This document shows positions 1 through 8,927 of a DNA stretch of 64,000 nt, piece by piece (positions within the stretch are counted from its first letter, which is position 1; each line of letters begins with the position of its first letter). The stretch is from Ditylenchus dipsaci (lineage: Eukaryota > Nematoda > Chromadorea > Rhabditida > Anguinidae), in contig SADC01001385.1 in the NCBI GenBank assembly GCA_004194705.1, positions 1-64,000 on the forward strand, given 5' to 3'. A program made the translations under genes and the position numbers. The notes beneath the pieces are model-generated. The model saw nothing but the letters and a program-made list of their open reading frames with translations. It was not told where the DNA came from and ran no database searches.

Positions 1-640
1 AGTTGTGCTGTGTTTTTTATCTAATTTTTTGACCATTCGTTTCTACGGCATTTTTATAGTTTTCGTAAATCTAGAAAAGCGTGATTTCAGTACTGTCAAA
101 CATCAATCAGAATGCTTGGATTTGTCCAGAAAACAAGTTTTAGAATTAATCGTCAAAAATTTAATTGTCGTAGTCAATAAACACTGAAAAATTATAGAAA
201 ATATGGGAAAATGTCTTTCAAAAATCTTGGCGTTTTGTTGTTTTTAAAATGATTATGTTTTTGAATTTTAAGCCCCTGTGGTCGGTGGATTCATGGTAAT
301 AATGATTGATGTAAAAAATTTTTGGGGTTAAAGATAAAAATAAAATTAACTTAAGGTAGCAAAATCCTATTTTCTAGTCAAAATCCCTCCCCTATTGTCT
401 GTCCTCCTTTAAAGGACCATGCCCGTGCGTTCATAATTGTCCACCGCCAATTCAAAATGTTAACGTTGATAGACCGAAATTTTATCAGGGTGACATACCA
501 GTAAAGGGACAGGCAAATAACCTCACATGCGAAAGGCACGATCACCCGTCATGTATCAAAAAACGTTATTATTGTTAATAATTCCGATTTTGCCGATCGT
601 TTTTTCAGAATCATAAAATATTACATGTAAAAAAGCAAAA
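1..640. other. Intergenic, no gene seen
   Basis: No coding exon is supported here. Around 412-470 lies TTTAAAGGACCATGCCCGTG followed by a stretch resembling CCGCCAATTCAAAA. This matches one end of the TTAA-bounded element family seen complete at 14756-14997 and 46986-47221, so it is probably a solo end or truncated copy. Around 585-645 a stretch reading GATTTTGCCGATCGTTTTT and AAGCAAAACC resembles the interior of the pogo-like MITE at 1507-1933. Confidence 0.5.
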
Positions 641-722
641 CCTTCTGTCGCGTGAGAAATGGGTTTGTCAGCCTAAGGAAAAACTCACTGACGGGTTGCA
701 AAAATTTAAATATAGAATTATT

Positions 723-793
723 TATGTGATTTTATGATGGGTTTCACTAAATATTGTCGAATAATGTAGTGAAACCCATCATAAAATCACATA
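723..793. repeat. Perfect inverted repeat (hairpin)
   Basis: Arms of about 27 bp, TATGTGATTTTATGATGGGT... and its exact reverse complement, are separated by a loop of about 17 bp. It sits inside the element at 650-1145 and abuts the start of the MITE at 792. It could be a small foldback insertion or the surviving centre of the host element. Confidence 0.85.
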
Positions 794-1060
794 CCGTATT
801 TGCTGTAATAATCGGCCATGGCCGTTTATTTTTCAACCCCTAAAAAATCGAAAAAAAAAAATATTTCGATTTTGAGATTTTTGGGTGCTCAACCACAATC
901 TGAAAAGTGGAATCAGGAGGGCTCATGGTAACTAAGAAAATTCATAAAACAGATTTGAAGAATATTGACTCTGGACTGAGATATAGGTCTCTGGGGGTGG
1001 CCGTTTATTAGAGAGTGGCCGTTTAATAGAGAGTGGCCGATTATTAGAGCAAATACGGTA
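792..1060. mobile_element. MITE with TACCGTAT termini
   Basis: The left end TACCGTATTTGCTGTAATAA is matched by the inverted right end TTATTAGAGCAAATACGGTA. Next to both ends are copies of a GGCCG-containing motif. Relatives with the same TACCGTAT terminal motif occur at 2376-5047 and 59402-59651, and as fragments near 24530, 47245, 54655, 58262 and 60490. Non-coding. Confidence 0.75.
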
Positions 1061-1149
1061 TATAATTTTATATTTAAAATCTTTTTGCAACCCATCATTG
1101 GGTTTTTCATCAGGTTGACAAACCCATTTCTAAATCTCTGCATTTCTGA

Positions 1150-1320
1150 ATTCATTTAGCGAAGTTTGATAGCTCATTAGAAAGCCAAGATCCAGGGCTA
1201 CGCGCTGGTGTGAAAATATTGAAAAAGTTCTGCCGAAAGGTTGACTAAAAATGGCAATATATAGATTTGAGGGCGTAAATGAGCATTTTGAGGGCGTAAA
1301 TCACTTATAGCCGAAGAAAG
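1150..1320. repeat. GAGGGCGTAAAT minisatellite and half-palindrome relic
   Basis: Positions 1269-1308 carry two copies of GAGGGCGTAAATSA. The same monomer forms a longer array at 22755-22970 inside the right subterminal part of the second MULE, so this is probably a relic of that element type. Positions 1165-1215 (TAGCTCATTAGAAAG, then CCAAGATCCAGG) match one arm of the palindrome at 49390-49560. Confidence 0.55.
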
Positions 1321-1506
1321 TTTAATGCAAAGTTTAATGCATCACTGTTGATTATCATTTTGAAGCGTTTGTCCAGCACTTTCTTCAATGCTTTGGCTAT
1401 TTCTGACTCGGAGTTTTCTTGATATGGCAGCTAGCAGTTATTCAGTTTCTTTGAAATAAAAAATTACATGGAACTTCTCTAAAGACCTATATATCGATTT
1501 CACATA

Positions 1507-1933
1507 CAGTCGACTCTCGATTTAAGGACACCCCAAAAGTTCGTTCCCCCGCTGGGTCCGACACTTTTTTTAGCTCGATTTTCGAAGCTTTTTTAAAATT
1601 CTGTTTTGACAGTCTGGTCGCAAATATCGCAAGGATGTCGATTTTGCCGATCGTTTTTCAAAATCCAAAAACTTTTTCTTCTAATAAAGCAAACCCTCGA
1701 TTTAAGGACAGGGATTTTAGAAAAAGCCTTTCCTTAAATTGAGGTTTTGCTTTTTTAGAAGAAAAGGTTTCTGGATTTTGAAAAACGATCGGCAAAATCG
1801 GAATCCTTGCGATATTTACGACCAGACTGTCAAAACAGAATTTTAAAAAAGTTTCGAAAATCAAGCTAAAAAAAGTGTCGGACCCAGCTGGGGAACGAAC
1901 TTTTGGGGGTGTCCTTAACTCGAGAGTCGACTG
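1507..1933. mobile_element. pogo/Tigger-like MITE, CAGTCGACTCTCGA ends
   Basis: TA-flanked (1505-1506 and 1934-1935) with long, nearly palindromic arms beginning CAGTCGACTCTCGATTTAAG. CAGT-starting inverted repeats on a TA target are typical of Tc1/mariner-pogo elements; no transposase remains. The interior carries GTCCGACACTTTTT and TTGCCGATCG, shared with the copies at 23146-23593 and about 62970-63782. Confidence 0.85.
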
Positions 1934-1935
1934 TA

Positions 1936-2375
1936 CCTTAAAAAAGTGTTCAAGCAAAGTTTTGTTAACTGGGGCTACCGCATAAAGAAACTCTGGTATG
2001 CATACATTTTTCATGCATCCAGAGTCTATTTTCGAGTGATTGGTCTCTAAGGTATGAGAGTGTGCGCATCTCAACTCCAAGCCCCCTGCGCCCTCGAAGG
2101 GGGCAAACATGTTTGAGTCTAAACATGTTTGAGTCTGTCCTAACATACGCTGGCCCACCCTTGCCTAAGCCTAAAGCCTGAAATACACTCCAGGTGGCAA
2201 GTCAAATAGTGGTAATAAATGTGGAAAATCGGGATTTGGGGAGATATATGCTGGGGAGATATATATTAGGAGATATATATATCGTCTACAGGTATGTTTT
2301 ATCAGCACCTGTGTCTGATTCTTTGCCAAGATAGTAATTTCAGACCATTTACTGCCATAACACCGGAGTGGAGTA
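1936..2375. other. No gene; short duplications
   Basis: No exon is recognised. CATGTTTGAGTCT is repeated back to back at about 2108-2137. ACATACGCTGGCC at 2142 and CCTAAGCCTAAAGCC at 2163 recur in MITE-like stretches near 35880, 45840 and 58490. GGAGATATATAT is repeated at about 2240-2282. Confidence 0.5.
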
Positions 2376-3221
2376 TACCGTATAACCTCTATTAATCCCC
2401 ACCTATATTTATCCCACACCCTCTAATAATACCACCCCCCCCCCCCCCCACTCCGATTTTAGGGCGCCTGCGCTGCTTTTTCTTTAACGTTTTTCTAGTT
2501 AATTTTCATGTTAAAACTCAATGATTTTCATTCCACAAACGGGACTTTGATCCAATAACATTCAGCTTTTATTTTGAACAGCTATTTTTATTGATGTTTT
2601 CAAAGAAATTTCGCTTTCGTTATCAGAGTAGCAGCCTTCTTTTTCTCATCGTCCTGCTATCTCGAATTAATCCTCATTTCTGATCTTGCAAAAAATTTCA
2701 GGCCCTTCAATTGACCTACCCGGTTTGAAGCACGTTATTTGTGTATCTTCTGATCCTAATCGAGAACGCAAACTTAGTAACTGCGTTGAAATATTGAGGT
2801 TTACCTTCGGACGATTTGACAATTTCCCGCCACGCTCGATCTACCCATTCTAAGGCGACCTCAAATGCTGACAAGGAAATAAATACTGAGTAATTTACCA
2901 AAATGATGTGAACAAAACGAACCACTTAATCCTGTGTTCTTAGCATTTGCACTTTCAGGTTCATAGAAAATGACATCTGGATGAAAGAAGAATATGTAAT
3001 CGTTATTATCAATAAACAATAAACACACAAAAAGCTGTTCAACTATTGCGATTGCTGTATCACTAAAAATGTTTACAAAATAATAATACTGGCGTTGCGT
3101 AGAGTTGAGAGACTCGGCATCGCTACCAGAAGCGACGAGAAGAAATCACAAAACGACTCCGCCTTTGTTCAACATATTTATTTTTTTGACAGTGGGCCTC
3201 TCTTAAAGTACTCTAAAGTGG

Positions 3222-3350
3222 CCCCTATTTTGTCCCTTTCCCTCCCTATACAGCCTTTGTCTCTCTTTTAATTGCTTTTTCAGCCTTTTTATGGTAAAAT
3301 TATGACTTGAAAATAGTTTTTGACCGTTCTTAAAAAAGTCCATTTTTGGG
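3222..3350 (+). repeat. Dispersed repeat, copy 1
   Basis: GTGGCCCCTATTTTGTCCCT through AAAAAAGTCCATTTTTGGG is closely matched, in the same orientation, by 10209-10340. Both begin GTGGCC..TATTTTGTCCC and end AAAAAAGT..ATTTTTGGG. The repeat is non-coding and its class is unknown. Copy 1 is followed directly by a pogo-like MITE, copy 2 by a minisatellite arm. Confidence 0.75.
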
Positions 3351-3357
3351 TGGCGTA

Positions 3358-3541
3358 CAGTCGAAGCTCTCTATAACGACTCTCAAGGGACCGGCTAAAC
3401 CGAGTCGTTATAGAGAGCGTCGTTATAAAGAACGTCGTTTTGACTTGAATGACTTAGCTCAGGACCAATTAGTTCTTTTTTTCCGGATCGTTATAAAGAG
3501 CGAGTCGTTATGAAGAGCGTCGTTATAGAGAGCTTTGACTG
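3358..3541. mobile_element. pogo-like MITE, CAGTCGAAGCTCTCTATAAC ends
   Basis: TA-flanked (3356-3357, 3542-3543), 184 bp. The termini are CAGTCGAAGCTCTCTATAAC and, inverted, GTTATAGAGAGCTTTGACTG. It belongs to the same subfamily as the copy in the large Iroquois intron at 56643-56826: both contain GACTCTCAAGGGAC, CCGAGTCGTTATAGAGAGCG and AACGTCGTTTTGAC. Non-autonomous. Confidence 0.85.
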
Positions 3542-3625
3542 TATATCAAAATAAGTCCGAGAATTTGGGAGGGGTATATCAAAGAAGCATTTTTTGGGAG
3601 GGGTATATCATAGTAGCGCCAAAAA
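3542..3625. repeat. Fragment of GCGCTACTG-type MITE
   Basis: GGGAGGGGTATATCA occurs twice and the fragment ends TAGTAGCGCC. This matches the right end of the MITE family complete at 32373-32600 and 45727-45947. The left half is missing. Confidence 0.55.
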
Positions 3626-3819
3626 TTCATATAAAAATATATAAAAAAAACTAATGAAAAATGAGCAAAAAGTGAGGCGAAAAGCGAGACGTCAAGTACA
3701 CGCGAGACAAATTCGAAGAAAATTCCATAAATTAGAATTATAGTCTCTTGAAATAAAATTTTTCAGAAATTTCCGGCGCCTTGGCGCCGAAGAGGTGAAA
3801 TATAATCCCCCTCCCTCTA

Positions 3820-4976
3820 CAGTGCGTTTCATAATTTTACAGGCACTCCCCTTTTTAGGTGTTTAGTGACATTTTTTAAAAGAAAATAAAAAATCTGTCT
3901 TTACAGAAAGGATAAGCATAGTCGATAACCTAGTAATTATGCAAAAATATTGGGGGTGTTGGGTTATGAAAAAAAATATGACCGAAAATTCAAATTACCA
4001 CCGTTTCATAATTTTACAGGCAGTTAGAGTAAAAAGCTGTATTCATAACATGATTCTTGCGTATTCTTAATTTTTACTGTCTTTTGTAAGCCCTCCTCCT
4101 TAGCTACAATTAGGTAGGTCAAACTTATTTTTTTGATTATTCTAGGAAAAGTTATGACCATCAACATAAAAGCGTCGATTTCTAGTCAAAATAAAGAAAA
4201 ATCTAAGGAAAATGACTGTTTAGTCACATAAATAATAGCTTTTCTCAAAAAATGTCGATGAAAAAATAAAATTCATTGCATGATTCAAAAGCTCTTTGAT
4301 TTCTCTACATAATGACATGTTGACTGTTGTTTTATAAAAATACAGGGCTGAGAAACGGACGGTTGAATTTCGACAAAACAAAACAGGCTAAAAATAAGGA
4401 AAGAAAAGAGTGGTTTTTTACTTTCTTAACTTCAACCGTCCGCTTCTCAGCCCTGTATTTTTATAAAACAACAGTCAACATGTCATTATGTAGAGAAATC
4501 AAAGAGCTTTTGAATCATGCAATGGATTTTATCTTTTCATCGACATTTTTTGAGAAAAGCTATTATTTATGTGACTAAACAGTCATTTTCTTTAGATTTT
4601 CTTTATTTTGACTAGGAATCGACGTTTTCATGTTGATGGTCATAACTTTTCCTAGAATAATCAAAAAAATAAGTTTGACCTACCTAATTGTAGCTAAGGA
4701 AGAGGGCTTACAAAAAGTCAATAAAAATTAAGAATACACAATAATCATGTTATGAATGCAGCTTTTTTACTCTAACTGCCTGTAAAATTATGAAACGGTG
4801 GTAATTTGAATTTTCGGTCATATTTTTTTTTTCATAACCCAACACCCCAATATTTTTGCATAATTACTAAGTTATCGACTATGTTTATCTTTTCTGTAAA
4901 GACAGATTTTTTATTTTCTTTAAAAAATGTCACTGAACACCTAAAAAGGGGGGGGGTAAAATTATGAAACGCACTG
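3820..4976. mobile_element. Large palindromic Tc1/mariner-type element
   Basis: TA-flanked (3818-3819, 4977-4978). Two arms of about 550 bp begin CAGTGCGTTTCATAATTTTA and are near-perfect inverted copies, meeting around 4390-4430. CAGTG-starting repeats on a TA target fit Tc1/mariner. The arm segment GTTATGACCATCAACATAAA followed by CGATTTCTAGTCAAAAT is shared with the element at 31748-32342. The 83-residue ORF at 4327-4578 reads across the palindrome centre and is not a gene. Confidence 0.85.
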
Positions 4977-5047
4977 TATTAATCCCCCACCCTACGAGGA
5001 GGGGTTGATTAATAATCCCCTGGGGGATTAAAAGAGGTTATACGGTA

Positions 5048-5585
5048 CTTTTTCCAAGCTCCTTCCCGATTTTTCCACAGACGGTTCCCTTCAGTACTTG
5101 CTTCTTGTGCTCCGCATGGCCATATCCCAAAAAATCGAATAGAGGAAGACGAAATCAATTATCTTGCTTCCAATTCTTCGCCTGCTTTGAGATCACTGGC
5201 GCTAACATTCTTCCTTTTCGGCTAGCTATATTGTTTGAACGACGACGGAGATTGCGAAATATGTGAAATTATATATGAATAGATCGTGAACGCACAAATT
5301 ATGTCCATATCTAAATATTTAAGGTAAGGAAGGGGTAGGAAAAATTAGGGATAAAAAATATATAAATAAGAAAATAAATAACAAACTTACCGATAAATTG
5401 TCTAGAACACAACTCAATGGACAATTACCAGTTTAGGTGACTGTGGCATTTAAAAATCTTATTGTGAACAGGGTGTGAGTGTGGGTGTGGGTCTGAGTTT
5501 CAGCCATCGTGCTCAGTGTGAAATTCTGCAGAAAAAGCGTAGTTCGGTGCACACAGCCTTTCCCGTGTTAAAAGAGGGCAAAGCT
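5048..5585. other. No gene seen
   Basis: No exon, splice pattern or inverted repeat is recognised. A GTGTGAGTGTGGGTGTGGGT-type low-complexity run lies near 5473-5500. Confidence 0.4.
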
Positions 5586-5587
5586 TT

Positions 5588-5820
5588 TTTCTGGAGCAAA
5601 AAGACTTTTTTTTTGGGTCAAATTTTAGCTGGAGCATAAAGACTTTTATTTGGCGCAAAAAGACTTTTTTTGGGGTCAAAAAGACTTTTTTGGGTCAAAT
5701 TTTTTTGGTTCAAAAAGATTTTTTTTGGGTCGAAAATGACTTTTTTGGGCCAAAAAGATTTTTGTTTGGGGCTAAAAAACTTTTTTTGGAGTAAATTGGC
5801 TTTTTTTGTCGGTGCAAATT
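5588..5820. repeat. Minisatellite of AAAAAGACTTTTTTTGGG type
   Basis: About ten degenerate monomers of 20-25 bp, with consensus near GGxxCAAAAAGACTTTTTTT. Overlapping ORFs on both strands here (such as 5618-5878 and 5670-5903) are low-complexity translations of the array. By analogy with the arrays at 9686-10099 and 16331-17338 it may be one arm of a foldback element, but no inverted partner was found. Confidence 0.75.
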
Positions 5821-5899
5821 TTCTTAGTTGTAATTCTGCATTCCCTTTCATTTTTCTAACGGGCGACGGTAAATTCATCTACAGTAAATTCATCTACAA

Positions 5900-6720
5900 G
5901 TAAATTCATCTACAAGGTTCAAATCCCTGTGGAGGTGATCCATTTTATCAGAATGTTCGAATCCTAGTGGTCGTGAATCATTTTTTATACTCTTGGCACC
6001 TTAAAGGTCCAAACCCTAAAATATGAGTGGGTATCTTCGGGTAGGTGGATCACCACCTAGACGACCTGAAAAAAGTTAATCAAATTAGAAAAAAAATTAG
6101 TCCTATCATACGTGAGATAATGTGAGAAATTATGTTTGATAGGACAAAGAGTGCGATTTTACCCATCCGGACTGTGAAACCTGGGTTAGTACCAGGGCTC
6201 AGGTGTATATCTACCTGAGCCGTAGCTGGCTTGTAAAATTAAAGTTTGTTAAAAATCGAAAACAAATCATCTTTCCTCACCCAAAATTGTTTGGGTAAGT
6301 AGGTTTAACAGGATGAAAATTGCAAACTTCGCTACCCAAATTCCAAAACCCTGGGTGGGTACCACATGGTCAGGGAGATATTCATCTAAACAAGAATTTT
6401 TTCAAAATCGAAAATAAACCACTTATTGTGATATAAAATCTTGTACAGAATTGGGTTTGATAATACTAAAATTGTTATTTTTGCCATCAAAATAAAAAAA
6501 ACATCGAGTGGGCACATCCTGACGAAGTGGACATCCACGTGGAAGACCTGAAAGAGCAAAAGTTCGTCAGCAACCGATCCTGTCATGTACAAAAAGCTTT
6601 GGGGAAACCTGTTTGACAGGACTAAAAGGGCATTTTACCCACCCCATTCGCGGAACATGGGGTAGGTACCACTTGGTCAGGTGGATATCCACCTGGATGG
6701 TCTGAAAAATAATTTTTTGA
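5900..6720. repeat. Tandem satellite-like repeat, about 165-bp period
   Basis: A degenerate motif recurs near 6010, 6175, 6345, 6510 and 6655: GGGTA-type lead, then GGTCAGGTGGATATCCACCT, then gacctgaaaaa. Spacing is about 155-170 bp and divergence is high. Two further copies lie at 42880-43130. At 5914-5955 two tRNA B-box-like words, GGTTCAAATCC and TGTTCGAATCC, occur in succession. No coding capacity. The interspersed CACCTGG/CCAGGTG inverted words would form small hairpins. Confidence 0.65.
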
Positions 6721-6736
6721 AATGTATAAGAAAAAA

Positions 6737-7030
6737 CGGGACGCAGCAAACTCGCCAACAAAATACTTGCTAACGCAAAAGACTCGCCGACGTAAGAACT
6801 CGCCAACGCGAAAACTCGCCAACGTAAAAGACTCGCCAACATCAAATCTCGCCAACGGCCAATTTCGCCAACGGCAAATCTCGCCAACGGCGAAACTCGC
6901 CGGCGAAACTCGCCATTGGCAAAATTCGCCAACGGAAAACTCGCCAACGAAAAACTCGCCAACGCAAAAAACTCGCCAACGGAAAACTCGCCAACGAAAA
7001 AGTCGCCAACACAGAACTTGCCATTGCAGA
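6737..7030 (+). repeat. Minisatellite arm, ACTCGCCAACG monomer
   Basis: About twenty monomers of 12-16 bp built on ACTCGCCAACGnnAA, running from CGGGACGCAGCAAACTCGCC to ACAGAACTTGCCATTGC. The same monomer occurs in inverted orientation at 10370-10530, ending GCGAAACTTGCC when read from that side. The two may be arms of one 3.8-kb foldback element enclosing the proteasome fragment and the element at 9686-10099. ORFs of 67-156 residues here are translations of the array, not genes. Confidence 0.8.
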
Positions 7031-7407
7031 ACCACAAATATACATTTTAAATCTTTTTTCAGGAATTTTTAAAATTTTGTACTTTGCAAAAGGATACTTA
7101 TATTTATTTCATTCAAGAATATGTGTGTCATGTGAAAATATAATTACAAACTACTTTAAAGGGCATGCCGTGCCCGACACGGTGAAATTTGAATTTCCAA
7201 AAGGCGGGGACCACTTTAATGCGTGAGACCAAAAAAATTCAAATTCAAATTGTCATTTGTAATGTATTGGCTGCGGTATATCAGACGTGTGCTACGCAAT
7301 CCTCATGCGAATTTTATATATTTTTGTCTCTTTTCCAGAAATTCGTGGTCATGTTTCACTTATCTAAATTTTTTAGATTTTCTGAAAGACTCTCAAAAGT
7401 GTTCAAG

Positions 7408-8535
7408 ATGTCTATTATGTCGTACAACGGTGGGACACTTGTGGCCATGACAGGACAGGAATGTGTTTGCATTGGAAGTGATCTTCGACTCGGTGAACAA
7501 ATGCTTACGGTTGCGACCAATGTGAAGAAGGTTAGATAATTTTATACTTCCGTGTATGACTTTCGCCTCACTAAGTGCATAAAATCGATGACAAGATCTA
7601 TCTTGGCCTGACGGGTTTCCACTCTGATGCGAAAACTGTCCTCGACAAAGTCATTGTGCAGAAAAAGCCTCTATGAGTTGAATGAGAATCGCAGAATCAA
7701 GCCTCAGGTCATTTGTAGTGTTCATTCATCTAAACTCAACTGTTTCCAGGTGGTTCTCTACATTGCTTTCCAATTTGCTCTATAGCCGTCGTTTTGGTTC
7801 GTTCTTCGTCGAGCCATTGATCGCTGGTCTGGATCCCGTCACGAACAAGCCTTTCATCTCTTCTATGGACTCTATTGGTTGCGAATCTCGCCCAGAGGAC
7901 TTCCTTGCGACGGGTACTGCTGCCGAATCTTGTCTCGCGGTTGCTGAAGGTATGTTTTTCAAGACATGTACAGTCGACTCTCCCAATAACGAACCCCTGG
8001 GTACCGGATCTAGGTGTCGTTATAGAGGGAGTTCGCTATTGAGAAGGTCCGTTATAAGTACTTTATCGAAAATCCAACCAAACCAAACCAAAAAAAGTGT
8101 TCGTTATTGAGAGAGTTCGTTATTCAGGGGTTCGTTATTGGGAGAGTCGACTGTACAAGCATTTCATTTATTTTAGCTTTCTGGCGTAAGGGGATGAATC
8201 CGGATGAGCAGTTTCACTTCGAACTGAAAAAAAAACTTTGTCACTCTGTTTCTCGCATGAATCCCTACTTCCAACACTAGATAGAAGCTAATAAAGACAT
8301 TTGAAGCGTGATAAACTCAAACTAATGTCTACTCGGCAGGGTACTGCTGCCGAATCTTGTCTCGCGGTTGCTGAAGGTATGTTTTTCAAGACATGTACAA
8401 GCATTTCATTTATTTTAGCTTTCTGGCGTAAGGGGATGAATCCGGATGAGCAGTTTCACTTCGAACTGAAAAAAATAAAAACTTTGTCACTCTGTTTCTC
8501 GCATGAATCCCTACTTCCAACACTAGATAGAAGCT
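7408..8535 (+). pseudogene. Proteasome subunit beta type-3 fragment, captured
   Basis: The first exon, 7408-7530, starts MSIMSYNGGTLVAMTGQ, the conserved N-terminus of the non-catalytic 20S subunit beta-3 (PSMB3 family), and ends at AAG|GTTAG. Following exons encode KIYLGLTGFHSDAKTVL (about 7588), LYELNENRRIKPQ (7669-7707), STLLSNLLYSRRFG (from about 7756), EPLIAGLDPVTNKPFISSMD, and an ESCLAVAE exon ending at 7949 before a GT-AG intron. Then comes FWRKGMNPDEQFHFEL and the similarity stops: the C-terminal third of the family is absent. The frame shifts by one base near 7575, 7668 and 7754; single-base errors also occur in the intact homeobox gene, so these may be assembly errors. Truncation, duplicated 3' exons and placement between transposon ends argue for a non-functional copy. 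Confidence 0.85.
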
Positions 8536-8562
8536 AATAAAAGACATTTGAAGCGTGATAAT
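7912..8562 (+). repeat. Tandem duplication inside the captured gene
   Basis: A unit of about 220 bp, from GGGTACTGCTGCCGAATCTT to GACATTTGAAGCGTGATA, occurs twice (7912-8311 and 8340-8562). The first copy is interrupted by the MITE at 7971-8154; the second has the uninterrupted sequence AAGACATGTACAAGC. The duplicated unit covers the ESCLAVAE exon end, an intron and the last recognisable exon. The junction lacks the upstream exons, so the second copy cannot make a proteasome subunit. Confidence 0.9.
7971..8154. mobile_element. pogo-like MITE with natural empty site
   Basis: TA-flanked (7969-7970, 8155-8156), 184 bp, with inverted ends CAGTCGACTCTCCCAATAAC. It lies in an intron of the first copy of the duplicated proteasome segment. 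The second copy reads ACATGTACAAGC with one TA, showing directly that insertion duplicated TA. The insertion therefore followed the tandem duplication, or was lost precisely from one copy. Confidence 0.95.
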
Positions 8563-8570
8563 GTCGGATA

Positions 8571-8723
8571 CAGTCGACTCCCTCTATAACGAACGATTTT
8601 TTTAGTTTGGTTGGATTTGCCCTAAAAAAGGCCCCTACAACAGACTCCCTCTATGACGAACTCCCTCCATAACGAACGCCTAAGACCGGTCTTAGGGTGT
8701 TCGTTATAGAGGGAGTCGACTGT
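8571..8723. mobile_element. pogo-like MITE, CAGTCGACTCCCTCTATAAC ends
   Basis: TA-flanked (8569-8570, 8724-8725), 153 bp, with inverted ends CAGTCGACTCCCTCTATAAC and GTTATAGAGGGAGTCGACTG. It lies between the duplicated proteasome segment and the right arm of the TTAA-bounded element. Non-coding. Confidence 0.9.
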
Positions 8724-8927
8724 AATTTACTTTTTTATATCTCGGCTGTGACAAAGCAGGATAATAGAATAAGCGTGAGAATTTCGTAGCACACGTCTGA
8801 TATACCGCAGCAAATACATTACAAATGACAATTTGAATTTGAATTTTTTTGGTCTCACGAATTAAAGTGGTCCCCGCCTTTTGGAAATTCAAATTTCACC
8901 GTGTCGAGCACGGGCATGCCCCTTTAA

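Larger units (their letters stand above)
650..1145. mobile_element. Inverted-repeat element interrupted by another MITE
   Basis: The left part (about 653-730) reads GAGAAATGGGTTTGTCAGCC and then GGGTTGCAAAAATTTAAATA. The right part (about 1062-1142) is its reverse complement with mismatches, including TGCAACCCATCA and GACAAACCCATTTCT. The two arms of about 80 bp enclose a perfect short palindrome (723-793) and the separate MITE at 792-1060. It encodes nothing visible. The simplest reading is an old terminal-inverted-repeat element that later received the second element. Confidence 0.65.
2376..5047. mobile_element. 2.7-kb inverted-repeat element with TACCGTATAACC ends, nested insertions
   Basis: The left end TACCGTATAACCTCTATTAA is mirrored at the right end (AAAAGAGGTTATACGGTA), each followed inwards by CCCC-rich ATTAATCCCC sequence. 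Other elements have landed inside: the pogo-like MITE at 3358-3541 and the large palindrome at 3820-4976. No transposase ORF is visible, so the length may be mostly accumulated insertions. Pairing of the two ends is inferred from sequence and orientation. Confidence 0.6.
7156..8927. mobile_element. TTAA-bounded Pack-type element carrying a proteasome gene fragment
   Basis: Both ends are TTAAAGGG(G)CATGCC, with TTAA at 7156-7159 and 8924-8927. The inverted arms are about 150 bp: left GTGAAATTTGAATTTCC, AAAGGCGGGGACCACTTTAA and GGTATATCAGACGTGTGCTA are mirrored at about 8775-8920. Between them lies plus-strand DNA encoding part of proteasome subunit beta-3, with introns, two nested pogo-like MITEs and an internal tandem duplication. 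TTAA targets are typical of piggyBac-type elements, but no transposase is present, so the superfamily is inferred. Retained introns indicate DNA-level capture. Confidence 0.8.

Noticed and set aside
6567..7072. Long overlapping ORFs (67-156 codons) on both strands
   Set aside because: They translate the ACTCGCCAAC minisatellite in several frames; no frame is favoured and the proteins are low complexity.
7408..8110. A functional proteasome beta-3 gene
   Set aside because: Frame changes alone would not exclude it given the assembly error rate, but the missing C-terminal exons, the tandem 3' exons and the flanking transposon ends argue against it.
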